A stretch of DNA of 64,000 nucleotides from NCBI GenBank assembly GCA_900757615.1, contig CAAEON010000030.1, positions 62,001 to 126,000 on the forward strand, in the 5' to 3' direction. The stretch's first letter is position 1. Each line of letters starts with the position of its first letter. The position numbers and the translations under genes were made by a program. This DNA comes from an uncultured Collinsella sp. GTDB lineage: Bacteria > Actinomycetota > Coriobacteriia > Coriobacteriales > Coriobacteriaceae. Below are positions 50,750 to 58,819 of this stretch, piece by piece. The notes beneath the pieces are model-generated. The model had not been told where the DNA came from and searched no databases. It was given only the letters and a program-made list of their open reading frames with translations.

Positions 50750-51484
50750 GTGTCAGCTGAAAAGACGCCGGGTATCTCGGCTATCGATACGACGAACTTT
50801 GCGCGCCAGATTGTGCTGGACTTTGAGTTTGCGCCGGTGCCAAAGCAGCGCCAGCGCCGTGGGCTGCGCAATGAGATTATCGAGGTCGGCACCGTCAAGC
50901 TCGATTACCACGGCAACGTTATGGGCGAGTTCTCGCAGTTTGTGCAGACGGAATTAACCGAAGGCGTTGCGTTTCCCGTCCGCGAGCTTACGGGGATATC
51001 GGCTGTGGACACCGCGATGGCCGATCCGCTCTATGTGGTGATCAAAAGGCTCAGCGATTGGATTGGTCGCTACTCCGCCCAGGTGGTCTGTTGGAGCGGG
51101 GCGGATCGTCGGCAGCTTTTGACCGAGTGCCAGGCAAAGCACATCGATCTTGCCGCATTTCCTACGGACTGGGCCGACCTGCAGGCGTTTTACACCTCGA
51201 TTATGGACGTGGGCAGCCACGGTTGCGTCTCTTTGAGTGACGCGGCAACGTGGTTTGGCATCGAGTTTGACGAGTCGACGGGCCACGCCCACAGCGCCCT
51301 GGCCGATGCACGCGTGACCGCTAAGCTGCTCAAGCAGATGATGGACGGGAACTACCGCGTGAGCCCGCGCGCCCAGGAAGTCCGCCAACGGTGGGGGATG
51401 GGCGAGCGAGCTCAGACGCACCTTTCCAAGAAGTGCCCCGAACTGGGCGACCTGCTGCTGAAGCTGAAGGCGGAGGGGAGGTAG
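50750..51484 (+). CDS. DEDDh-family 3'-5' exonuclease
   Basis: 244 residues. VLDFEFAP gives the first Asp and Glu, VCWSGADRRQL the second motif region, and HSALADARVTAKL the His and last Asp. These are the ExoI-III motifs of DnaQ/RNase T-type nucleases. The GTG at 50750 is taken because the residues before it (rich in Cys and Gly, starting in the end of the ATPase gene) look noncoding; AAAGG is eight bases upstream. The C-terminal 60 residues are basic and lack a known domain. Substrate is unknown. Confidence 0.82.
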   Translation: MSAEKTPGISAIDTTNFARQIVLDFEFAPVPKQRQRRGLRNEIIEVGTVKLDYHGNVMGEFSQFVQTELTEGVAFPVRELTGISAVDTAMADPLYVVIKRLSDWIGRYSAQVVCWSGADRRQLLTECQAKHIDLAAFPTDWADLQAFYTSIMDVGSHGCVSLSDAATWFGIEFDESTGHAHSALADARVTAKLLKQMMDGNYRVSPRAQEVRQRWGMGERAQTHLSKKCPELGDLLLKLKAEGR

Positions 51485-51594
51485 GCCTTTTGAGAACGCC
51501 ATTCGGTTTGGCATGGTTGAGCTGTAAGCGCAACTCCGCCCTGTTGCTTGAATTGAAGCGTCAACCAGTATGACGAGCTGTCTGGTCTGTCTGC

Positions 51595-52017
51595 CTACAT
51601 CCCCGCAATCCCGAGCGCCGCGCTCAGCAGCTCGTACTCCCTCTGGCTCCACTGGTGCAGCTCGGCCGCACGTACGGCGTTGCGGCGCAGGTCCAGGAAT
51701 ACCTCGGCTCCCTCGCAGAAGCACTCGCGGGCAAAGGCGCCGGATCCATTCGCAACGCACTTGCCGTCAGCAAAGAGCTTCCAGCTAGACGGCTCGCGCG
51801 AATCGTCTCCAAACAGCTTGATCAACAGCACGTGCGGATTGCCGGCGGCGCAAAGCTCTTCCTCGAGCTTCTCCACCGTAAAGCGCATCTGGTGGGAGAG
51901 GCTGCTCTTGACCATGGACGAGGCGTAGCCGCTCGGCTCGTCCAGAAGATGTATTCGTTTTGGCTTGGCCGCCAGGTTGTGGAAGTTGCGCTCACTGCGC
52001 ACAGAGAAATTGTCCAT
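51595..52017 (-). CDS. Hypothetical protein
   Basis: 140 residues starting MDNFSVRSERNFHNLAAKPKRIHLLDEPSGYA. AAAGGAG stands at good spacing before the ATG at 52015-52017 (minus strand), which supports a real gene. It contains FTVEKLEEELCAAGNPHVLLIKLFGDDSREPSSWKLFADGKCVANGSG and two Cys near the middle. I recognise no family, membrane segment or signal peptide. It is convergent with the exonuclease gene and divergent from the second AAA ATPase. Confidence 0.6.
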   Translation of the reverse strand: MDNFSVRSERNFHNLAAKPKRIHLLDEPSGYASSMVKSSLSHQMRFTVEKLEEELCAAGNPHVLLIKLFGDDSREPSSWKLFADGKCVANGSGAFARECFCEGAEVFLDLRRNAVRAAELHQWSQREYELLSAALGIAGM

Positions 52018-52235
52018 ACGGACTCCTTTCATCGATGTTGGCAGGGCCACCGTGCCTCTTGGCCGGTTGGCGTCGGGATCGTGGAGCCAACTCTCTACCC
52101 CGACTCTGGATAAAACCGCCCGCTCCTTGCGGGCAAGATGGAGTCTATCAGCGCGCGCGGACAGAAATCAAGCGCTGAGTTTGAAATGACGCGCGGACGG
52201 CGCTTGATTTCGCCAGCTGCTGCTAGGCTTAAATC

Positions 52236-52370
52236 AGAAAAAGTGTCGAAATCGCCCATGTAAAAGTATGGAAAAGTGTCGTAATGTACACTTTAAAACC
52301 TCGGAAAAGTGTCGAAATGAGCACCTAGCAACCACGGAAAAGTGTATCCTAGTGCTAAAACGGCACGTAA
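52236..52370. repeat. Four direct repeats at exact 33-bp spacing before the DUF4143 ATPase gene
   Basis: AAAAGTGTCG occurs at 52239, 52272 and 52305, and AAAAGTGTAT at 52338, each exactly 33 bp apart. In copy 2 AAAGTGT pairs with ACACTTT eight bases on, giving a palindromic site. The array ends just before the ribosome site of the next gene. Because 33 is a multiple of three, the array can also be read as an 11-residue repeat (EKCRN.H...), but I judge it to be a regulatory array. Confidence 0.7.
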
Positions 52371-52384
52371 TAAGGGGTGCGCTT

Positions 52385-53707
52385 ATGCTGCAGAGAAAAG
52401 CGAAAGCACAGTTTGAATCTTGGCTTGCCTCGTCGCCCAACAAGGCTCTTTTGGTCAAGGGCGCCCGGCAGGTAGGAAAGTCATATTTGGTCAACGTCTT
52501 TGCAAGCGAATCGTTCGAAAACGTCGTGACGTTCGACCTTATCGCCGACGCGTCCGTGCGCGATTCGTTTTTGGCGGCGAAAAGTGCGGACGACCTGCTT
52601 ATGCGCATGTCTATCGCTGCGACGCAGCCGATGGTTGCGAACAAGACCGCCGTGGTTATCGACGAGGTGCAGCGATGCCCCAACGTGGTGACGTTCATCA
52701 AATACCTGGTCCAGCGCGGCGACTTTCGATACATCCTTACCGGATCGCTCCTTGGCGTTGAGCTCGAGGGCATCGATTCCCTGCCGGTGGGGTATGTCGA
52801 GCAGGTCCAGATGTACCCGCTCGACTTTGAGGAGTTCTGCTGGGCAAGCGGCGTTGCTGCCGGAGCGTTTGACATGCTCAGGGGTTGTCTAAAGGACGAA
52901 AAGGAGCTCCCCGGCTATCTGTATGACCGCTTGCTCAATCTGTTCCATCAGTATGTGGTGGTGGGGGGCATGCCCGACGCGATCAATTCCTTCTTGGCGA
53001 CGCGCAATGTCGACGAGGTTCGAAACATCCATCGCGATCTTCACGCCCTGTATCGCGATGACATCGCAAAGTACGCTCCGCCTGAGCTACGCTTGGTTAT
53101 TCGCGATATCTATGATCTGATTCCCAGCGAGGCCGGCTCCAAAAACAAGCGATTCAAACTGTCATCGATTAACGGTGTCAAACGTTTTTCGCAGGTGACA
53201 GATCATTTTCTCTGGTTGTCGGAGGCGGGTGTCGCGCTTCCCGTGTATAACGTAACGGCGCCCGTGGCACCCCTTTTATTGGGGGAGCAACGAAATCTGT
53301 TCAAGCTGTTTTACTTGGACACCGGAATGCTCATGTCGTCGTATTCCAAAAGGGTCGCCCAAGGCGTTTTTGGTGGGGAGGCGGAAGACGCCTTTGGCAT
53401 GAACATGGGGGCGGCGTTTGAGGGCTTCGTTGCCCAAGAGCTCAAAGCCCATGGATTCAGATTGCGCTACTTTACGTCTAAAAAAGTCGGCGAGCTCGAT
53501 TTTGTGGAGGAGACGCTCGATGGGGAGGTCCTTGCCATCGAGGTCAAGTCGGGCAAGAGCTTTAAGTCCCATGCGGCGCTCGACAACGCGCTCGCGACGA
53601 AGGGCTACGGAATCGATCGCGCCCTGGTACTTGCGGAATGTAATCTTCACCGCGATGGTGACGTGCTGTATCTGCCCATCTTTATGGCAGGGCTTTTGGA
53701 GCCGTAA
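52385..53707 (+). CDS. AAA ATPase with DUF4143 domain
   Basis: 440 residues. The AAA_14 part has Walker A VKGARQVGKSYLV (near 27) and Walker B TAVVIDEVQRCP (near 93), with the sensor-like YILTGSLLGVEL. The DUF4143 part covers about 195-400 and ends with GELDFVEETLDGEVLAIEVKSGKS, an Asp...Glu-x-Lys nuclease-like pattern. ATG 52385 is chosen because AAGGGG lies seven bases upstream; an in-frame ATG at 52268 falls inside the repeat array. Function in this family is unknown. The gene sits in the accessory block. Confidence 0.82.
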   Translation: MLQRKAKAQFESWLASSPNKALLVKGARQVGKSYLVNVFASESFENVVTFDLIADASVRDSFLAAKSADDLLMRMSIAATQPMVANKTAVVIDEVQRCPNVVTFIKYLVQRGDFRYILTGSLLGVELEGIDSLPVGYVEQVQMYPLDFEEFCWASGVAAGAFDMLRGCLKDEKELPGYLYDRLLNLFHQYVVVGGMPDAINSFLATRNVDEVRNIHRDLHALYRDDIAKYAPPELRLVIRDIYDLIPSEAGSKNKRFKLSSINGVKRFSQVTDHFLWLSEAGVALPVYNVTAPVAPLLLGEQRNLFKLFYLDTGMLMSSYSKRVAQGVFGGEAEDAFGMNMGAAFEGFVAQELKAHGFRLRYFTSKKVGELDFVEETLDGEVLAIEVKSGKSFKSHAALDNALATKGYGIDRALVLAECNLHRDGDVLYLPIFMAGLLEP

Positions 53708-53744
53708 CATGCCGCCGGCTCTTCCGGCCCTCCCTTAACCCTCG

Positions 53745-54731
53745 CTACTCGTCGTCTCCGTCGTTGGGGTCGCCCTTGAGGGTGTTGATGTCCAGATACT
53801 CGTTATCGTCCTCTTTTTGCTGGGTCTCCGACTCCGCTTGGGTGGGGCCGGAGAACAGCCGGAATCCCTCAAACGCAATGACACCGAGCAGGGCAATGAC
53901 AATGGCGATAAAGGCAACCTTGACTGCCTGCGGAAATTCCGAAAAACGCAGCGACTTTTCCTCGGCGTAATAATCGGCGAAGCGCTCTTCGCCCGTGCTT
54001 TTGGTATACGCCGGTGCGGACGCGGCCTCCGGGTCATATTCCGGTGCAGGCGTGGCGGCGTACGGATCGTTGAGATAATCGCTCGATGTGGTGCCATAAT
54101 CCTCGGTCTCGATGCGACCGGCGTCAGCATAGCCATCGGAATAATCGGAATATGCCGCACCGCCCTCATAGCCCGCGGCGCTCGTGTTGGCGGCAAAAAG
54201 CGGATTAACTGGAACGTCGAGCGCCGGCATGCCGGTAGAGGTCTCATCCAGATCGGCTGCAGCCCAGGAATCGTAGGCAACCTGATGGGCAACGGGCTCA
54301 TCGAGCCTTGTGACCGGAGGCTTGCGTGCCGCAGGAACAGGCAACTGCCGGGCGCTGTACATAACGGTGCTGTCGGCCGATTTGCCCTGCGTCGCTGCAG
54401 CGAGAAACGCCGCCGTCTCGGACGGGTCGCTTGCGGGGCGGGGAGTGGGCGTGGGCGCCGAAGTGGGTGTGGGCGCAGACGCGGGCGTCGAAACAGGCGA
54501 CTGCGCAGGAGCCGGCGCAGATGCGGGCTTAGGCGCAAGTGCGGGATTGGGGCTTGACGGGCGAGCCCCGCCGCCCATGAGTTCGTCGGCGGTCCACGGG
54601 CGATCATCCATCACGTCGTCAAGGCTCAGCGAAAACAGGTCGTCTTCACCCTCATCGAACATGCGGTGCACATGTCCACCAATTGCCGGAATCAATCCGC
54701 GACCGGTGCATGATGCCTTGCTCAACGCCAT
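53745..54731 (-). CDS. Pro/Ala-rich single-pass membrane protein
   Basis: 328 residues. The N-terminal 60 residues contain an acidic patch (FDEGEDDLFSLSLDDVMDDRPWTADELMGGG). A Pro/Ala/Thr-rich low-complexity run occupies about 70-115. A Tyr/Asp-rich region follows, then one membrane helix near 275-297 (VKVAFIAIVIALLGVIAFEGFRLF) and a short acidic tail. No signal peptide is seen, so the long N-terminal part is probably cytoplasmic. The ATG at 54729-54731 has AAAGGGTGG upstream. Family not recognised. Confidence 0.65.
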   Translation of the reverse strand: MALSKASCTGRGLIPAIGGHVHRMFDEGEDDLFSLSLDDVMDDRPWTADELMGGGARPSSPNPALAPKPASAPAPAQSPVSTPASAPTPTSAPTPTPRPASDPSETAAFLAAATQGKSADSTVMYSARQLPVPAARKPPVTRLDEPVAHQVAYDSWAAADLDETSTGMPALDVPVNPLFAANTSAAGYEGGAAYSDYSDGYADAGRIETEDYGTTSSDYLNDPYAATPAPEYDPEAASAPAYTKSTGEERFADYYAEEKSLRFSEFPQAVKVAFIAIVIALLGVIAFEGFRLFSGPTQAESETQQKEDDNEYLDINTLKGDPNDGDDE

Positions 54732-54854
54732 TCTGTTCCACCCTTTCGAAATACTAATGACATCGATTATATGGAACTTCCCAAGCGGCTCGGTCTTGGA
54801 TTCGAGCTTTCCAGAACTCGCGCCCAAAAGGGGAGGGGCAATCTAGGCGAGTGC

Positions 54855-55508
54855 CTACTTGTCGTCGGCCGCCGCCTTGGCCTCATTGAGGTAGCTATAG
54901 AAGCTGTACTTGGAGATGCCAAAGAACTCGCAGGCGCGTTCGCTCGACTTGGAAATGAGGAAGGCGCCGCGACGGTCGAGGTAGCCAATGGCACGAATGC
55001 GCTCGTCTTTGGTCATGAGTGCCGCGGGCTTGCCCACAAACTGTTCGCACTCGTGCAGCAGGTCCTCGAGCAGGTCGCCGATGTTCTTGGTAATGGGCTC
55101 GGGCTCGGTGTAGCCCGTGCCGCCGGTGCCGGTAAAGGCGTCGAGCGAACGCTCAAAAGCCTTCATAAGCGTAATGTCAAAGTTGATGCCCAAAATGCCG
55201 ACGGGCTTGCCCTCATCGTTGCGGATAAAGATGGTCGAGGACTTGAGCAGCTTGCCATCGGCGGTTTTGGTGAGGTACGGCTCGCGGTCGTGCACGTCGG
55301 CGGTGCCCTCGTGCATGGATTCAAGCACAATATGGCTGGGGCCGTCACCCAGTTTGCGCCCGCTGACGTGGCCGTTTTCGATCACTACGATGGAGCGGTC
55401 CACGTCCTCGGTCTCCAGGTCGTGGACGACGACTTCGCAGTTGGGGCCAAATTGGAGCGCCAGGCCGTGTGCAAGGCGCTTGTAGAACTCAATCTGTGCG
55501 GGGGTCAT
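54855..55508 (-). CDS. YheO-type PAS/HTH transcriptional regulator 2
   Basis: 217 residues. VVVHDLETEDVDRSIVVIENGHVSGRKLGDGPSHIVLESMHEG and TIFIRNDEGKPVGILGINFDITLM form the YheO domain, and ACEFFGISKYSFYSYLNEAKA is the C-terminal HTH. It is a paralog of the gene at 38545. It is divergent from ygeX across a region that contains two AACAAA-N3-TTTGTT palindromes, so it is the best candidate to bind them. AAGGCAC lies before the start. Confidence 0.87.
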   Translation of the reverse strand: MTPAQIEFYKRLAHGLALQFGPNCEVVVHDLETEDVDRSIVVIENGHVSGRKLGDGPSHIVLESMHEGTADVHDREPYLTKTADGKLLKSSTIFIRNDEGKPVGILGINFDITLMKAFERSLDAFTGTGGTGYTEPEPITKNIGDLLEDLLHECEQFVGKPAALMTKDERIRAIGYLDRRGAFLISKSSERACEFFGISKYSFYSYLNEAKAAADDK

Positions 55509-55627
55509 GGGTGCCTTCCTAAAAATTAGTTTGGGCTCACTGTGCCATAAACCCCACTTGTTCGCAAATAACGAAAGCGTCGCTGTGTTATGTGACCGTT
55601 CGGCGGCGAAAAGGTACCGATTACGGC

Positions 55628-55642
55628 AACAAACAATTTGTT
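55628..55642. promoter_or_regulatory. Operator 1 in the YheO-2/ygeX intergenic region
   Basis: AACAAACAATTTGTT, a perfect AACAAA-N3-TTTGTT palindrome. A second copy starts 51 bp downstream. It is probably a binding site for the YheO-2 regulator. Confidence 0.65.
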
Positions 55643-55678
55643 AGGTTTTCCAATCAAAAAGTGTGATAGAACAGTGCT

Positions 55679-55693
55679 AACAAACTTTTTGTT
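55679..55693. promoter_or_regulatory. Operator 2 in the YheO-2/ygeX intergenic region
   Basis: AACAAACTTTTTGTT, the same AACAAA-N3-TTTGTT pattern as operator 1. It ends 92 bases before the ygeX start, so it lies in or near the promoter. Confidence 0.65.
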
Positions 55694-55785
55694 TGGCATC
55701 CACATAAAAGTTCAGCCGTGTGAATGGGATCGGGCTGAAACGCGTATGCGGGGGCCGGCAAGAGAGGACTTAAGGAGTTCACCGT

Positions 55786-57000
55786 ATGGCCGATAAGATC
55801 CAGTGGGCGGGCAACACGATGCCCAAGAGCGATGATAAGCACTTGGGAATCATGAGCCTCGACCACGTGAAGAAGGCCCGCGCCTTCCACCAGTCGTTCC
55901 CTCAATATACCGTCACTCCGCTTGCCCGCCTGGACGGTCAGGCTGCGCGCCTGGGCCTGTCCAACCTGTGCGTTAAGGACGAGAGCTACCGCTTTGGCCT
56001 CAACGCCTTTAAGGTCCTGGGCGGATCGTTTGCCATGGCCAACTACATTGCCGACGAGACCGGCAAGGACGTTGCCGACTGCACCTTCGATTACCTGACC
56101 TCCGATCAGCTGGTCGAGGACTTTGGCCAGGCTACCTTCTTTACCGCCACCGACGGCAACCATGGCCGCGGCGTGGCATGGGCTGCCAACAAGCTGGGCC
56201 AGAAGGCCGTCGTGCACATGCCCAAGGGTTCCACCAAGCCCCGCTTCGATAACATTGCCGCCGAGGGCGCCACGGTGACCATCGAAGAGGTCAACTACGA
56301 CGAGTGCGTGCGCATGGCCGCCGCCGAGGCCGACGCCTGTGAGCGCGGCGTCATCGTTCAGGACACCGCCTGGGAGGGCTACGAGAAGATCCCGTCCTGG
56401 ATCATGGAGGGCTACGGCACCATGGCTTCCGAGGCTGCCGAGCAGCTGCGCGAGATGGCCATCAACCGCCCGACGCACGTCTTTGTCCAGGCTGGCGTAG
56501 GCTCGCTCGCCGGCGCCGTGGTGGGCTACTTCACCAACCTGTATCCCGATAACCCGCCCACCTTCGTCGTGGTCGAGTGCGCACCGGCCGCCTGCCTGTA
56601 CAAGGGCGCTGCCGCCGGCGACGGCGACCCGCGCATCGTGGACGGCGACATGCCCTCCATCATGGCCGGTCTGTGCTGCGGCGAGCCCAACATTCTGGGT
56701 TGGGATATCCTGCGCAACCACACCACCGCCTTCGTGTCCTGCCCCGACTGGGTCACCGCTCGCGGCATGCGCACCCTGGGCGCTCCCGAGAAGGGCGACC
56801 CGCGCGTTATCTCCGGCGAGTCCGGCGCCGTGACCACCGGTCTGGTCGAGACCCTTATGCTCGATCCCGAGTACGCCGAGCTCAAGGAGCTCATCGGCCT
56901 GGACAAGACGAGCTCCGTGCTCTGCTTCTCCACCGAGGGCGACACCGATCCGGATCAGTACCGTCGCATCGTCTGGGAGGGCGAGTATCCGACCTGCTAA
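55786..57000 (+). CDS. ygeX: Diaminopropionate ammonia-lyase
   Basis: 404 residues, a PLP enzyme that converts 2,3-diaminopropionate to pyruvate and ammonia. ESYRFGLNAFKVLGGSFAMANY holds the PLP Lys and FFTATDGNHGRGVAWAA is the substrate/cofactor loop; QAGVGSLAGAV binds the phosphate. It belongs to the ygeW-ygeX-ygeY group of the urate-degradation cluster, where diaminopropionate is a late intermediate. Aminoacrylate released here can be removed by RidA. TTAAGGAG precedes the ATG. Confidence 0.94.
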   Translation: MADKIQWAGNTMPKSDDKHLGIMSLDHVKKARAFHQSFPQYTVTPLARLDGQAARLGLSNLCVKDESYRFGLNAFKVLGGSFAMANYIADETGKDVADCTFDYLTSDQLVEDFGQATFFTATDGNHGRGVAWAANKLGQKAVVHMPKGSTKPRFDNIAAEGATVTIEEVNYDECVRMAAAEADACERGVIVQDTAWEGYEKIPSWIMEGYGTMASEAAEQLREMAINRPTHVFVQAGVGSLAGAVVGYFTNLYPDNPPTFVVVECAPAACLYKGAAAGDGDPRIVDGDMPSIMAGLCCGEPNILGWDILRNHTTAFVSCPDWVTARGMRTLGAPEKGDPRVISGESGAVTTGLVETLMLDPEYAELKELIGLDKTSSVLCFSTEGDTDPDQYRRIVWEGEYPTC

Positions 57001-57074
57001 TCGTTGGGCGGCGCAACGCGCCGCGCCAAATTTCTATCAGAACCCCTATGTCCTGCAGATGCATGAACCCGGGA

Positions 57075-57192
57075 GGCGGAGCGATACCTATTTGCTCCGT
57101 CGCGAGTTCCGCACGCAAAGGAAAGCACTTAATGTGCTTTCCGTCTTGCGCAGGACTGTCCGAGCAGCGGAGTAAATAGGTATCGCTCCGCC
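57075..57192. repeat. Long-hairpin element with conserved 68-nt core, copy 2
   Basis: Arms 57075-57099 and 57168-57192 pair over 25 bp with a single G-U. The core 57100-57167 is nearly identical to copy 1 (16234-16300). Differences include GGAAAGCAC/GTGCTTTCC in place of GGAGAGCAC/GTGCTCTCC, a compensatory pair, and C-G in place of the G-A mismatches of copy 1 in the lower stem. The arms are unrelated to those of copy 1. It lies between ygeX and ygeY, genes in one orientation, so it would be within their transcript. Confidence 0.85.
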
Positions 57193-57232
57193 ACCTCACA
57201 GGTAGATTCCTTCGTTTGAAAGGTTATGAACA

Positions 57233-58618
57233 ATGACTAAAGAACTCGATTTCGACGCTATCAAGGCTGCTGCTGAGTCCCATCGTGCTGATATGACTCG
57301 CTTCCTGCGCGCTATGATCTCCCATCCCTCTGAGTCCTGCGAGGAGGGTGAGGTTGTCGCTTGCATCAAGGCCGAGATGGAGAGCCTTGGCTATGACGAG
57401 GTCAAGGTCGACGGCCTGGGCAACGTTATGGGCTTTATGGGCGAGGGCGACAAGATCATCGCCATCGACTCCCACATCGACACCGTCGGCATCGGCAACA
57501 TCGAGAACTGGGATGCCGATCCCTATGAGGGCTACGAGACCGACGAGATCATCTACGGCCGCGGCGGCTCCGACCAGGAGGGTGGCATGGCTTCTGCTAC
57601 CTACGCTGCCAAGATGATGAAGGACATGGGCCTCATCCCCGAGGGCTACAAGATCATGGTCGTCGGCACCGTCCAGGAAGAGGACTGCGACGGCATGTGC
57701 TGGCAGTACATCTACAACAAGGACGGCATTAAGCCCGAGTTCGTCATTTCCACCGAGCCCACCGACGGCGGCATCTATCGCGGTCACCGCGGCCGCATGG
57801 AGATCCGCGTCGACGTTCACGGCACCTCCTGCCACGGCTCCGCTCCCGACCGCGGCGACAACGCCATCTACAAGATGGCCGACATCATCGCCGACGTCCG
57901 CGCCCTCAACAACAACGGCTGTGACGAGTCGACCGACATCAAGGGCCTCGTCAAGATGCTCGACCCCAAGTACAACCCCGAGCACTTCGAGGACGCCCGC
58001 TTCCTGGGCCGCGGCACCTGCACCGTCAGCCAGATCTTCTACACCAGCCCCAGCCGCTGCGCTGTCGCTGACTCCTGCGCCATCTCCATCGACCGTCGCA
58101 TGACCGCCGGTGAGACCTGGGAGTCCTGCCTGGACGAGATTCGCAACCTGCCGGCCGCCAAGAAGTACGGCGACGACGTGAAGGTCTCCATGTACATGTA
58201 CGACCGTCCGTCCTGGACCGGCGAGGTTTACGAGACCGAGGCTTACTTCCCCACGTGGATCAACAAGGAGACCGCTCCGCACGTCAAGGCCCTCGTCGAC
58301 GCCCACAAGGCCATGTTCGGTGACGAGCGCATCGGCTGCGAGCCCAGCATGGACAAGCGCACCGGTCGTCCGCTGTGCGACAAGTGGACCTTCTCCACGA
58401 ACTGCGTTTCCATCCAGGGCCGCTATGGCATCCCCTGCGTCGGCTTCGGCCCGGGTGCCGAGTCTCAGGCTCACGCTCCCAACGAGGTCACCTACAAGGA
58501 CGACCTGGTCACCGCTGCCGCCATGTATGTGGCTGCCCTGAACCTCTACGATCCGAGCCAGGCCGATGGCGACGCCACCGTGTTCCGCGCCGGTCTGACC
58601 AACAACAAGATCGATTAG
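57233..58618 (+). CDS. ygeY: YgeY family M20 peptidase/amidohydrolase
   Basis: 461 residues. Metal-site motifs AIDSHIDTVG, GRGGSDQEGG and TVQEEDCDG, plus the dimerisation region HGTSCHGSAPDRGDNAIYKM, identify an M20 hydrolase close to YgeY, proposed to hydrolyse an open-chain intermediate in urate breakdown. GAAAGGTT precedes the ATG. It lies between ygeX and ygeW. Confidence 0.93.
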   Translation: MTKELDFDAIKAAAESHRADMTRFLRAMISHPSESCEEGEVVACIKAEMESLGYDEVKVDGLGNVMGFMGEGDKIIAIDSHIDTVGIGNIENWDADPYEGYETDEIIYGRGGSDQEGGMASATYAAKMMKDMGLIPEGYKIMVVGTVQEEDCDGMCWQYIYNKDGIKPEFVISTEPTDGGIYRGHRGRMEIRVDVHGTSCHGSAPDRGDNAIYKMADIIADVRALNNNGCDESTDIKGLVKMLDPKYNPEHFEDARFLGRGTCTVSQIFYTSPSRCAVADSCAISIDRRMTAGETWESCLDEIRNLPAAKKYGDDVKVSMYMYDRPSWTGEVYETEAYFPTWINKETAPHVKALVDAHKAMFGDERIGCEPSMDKRTGRPLCDKWTFSTNCVSIQGRYGIPCVGFGPGAESQAHAPNEVTYKDDLVTAAAMYVAALNLYDPSQADGDATVFRAGLTNNKID

Positions 58619-58640
58619 TCCCATTCCTCGATCTTGTTGA

Positions 58641-58665
58641 GCCGGGGACAGCTCGTGTCCCCGGC
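58641..58665 (+). promoter_or_regulatory. Hairpin between ygeY and ygeW
   Basis: GCCGGGGACA and TGTCCCCGGC are perfect complements with a GCTCG loop. No T run follows (ACCCC), so it may slow transcription or protect the mRNA end. Confidence 0.5.
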
Positions 58666-58819
58666 ACCCCCTGTTGACTTGGGGCCCGCGGTCGTTATCT
58701 CCCATGCTTCCTCAACGGTAGCGGGTCCTCGTCATAGTGCTCTGCATGTTCTGGCCACACGCGCATGCCGGAGCACATCTACTCATTGCGATCGTTTCAT
58801 CTTTGGAAAGGATATTTAC

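Noticed and set aside
52268..52384. N-terminal extension of the DUF4143 ATPase through the 33-bp repeats
   Set aside because: The repeats continue upstream of the ATG at 52268 with the same period, and a better ribosome site (AAGGGG) precedes ATG 52385. The array looks regulatory, although peptides would overturn this.
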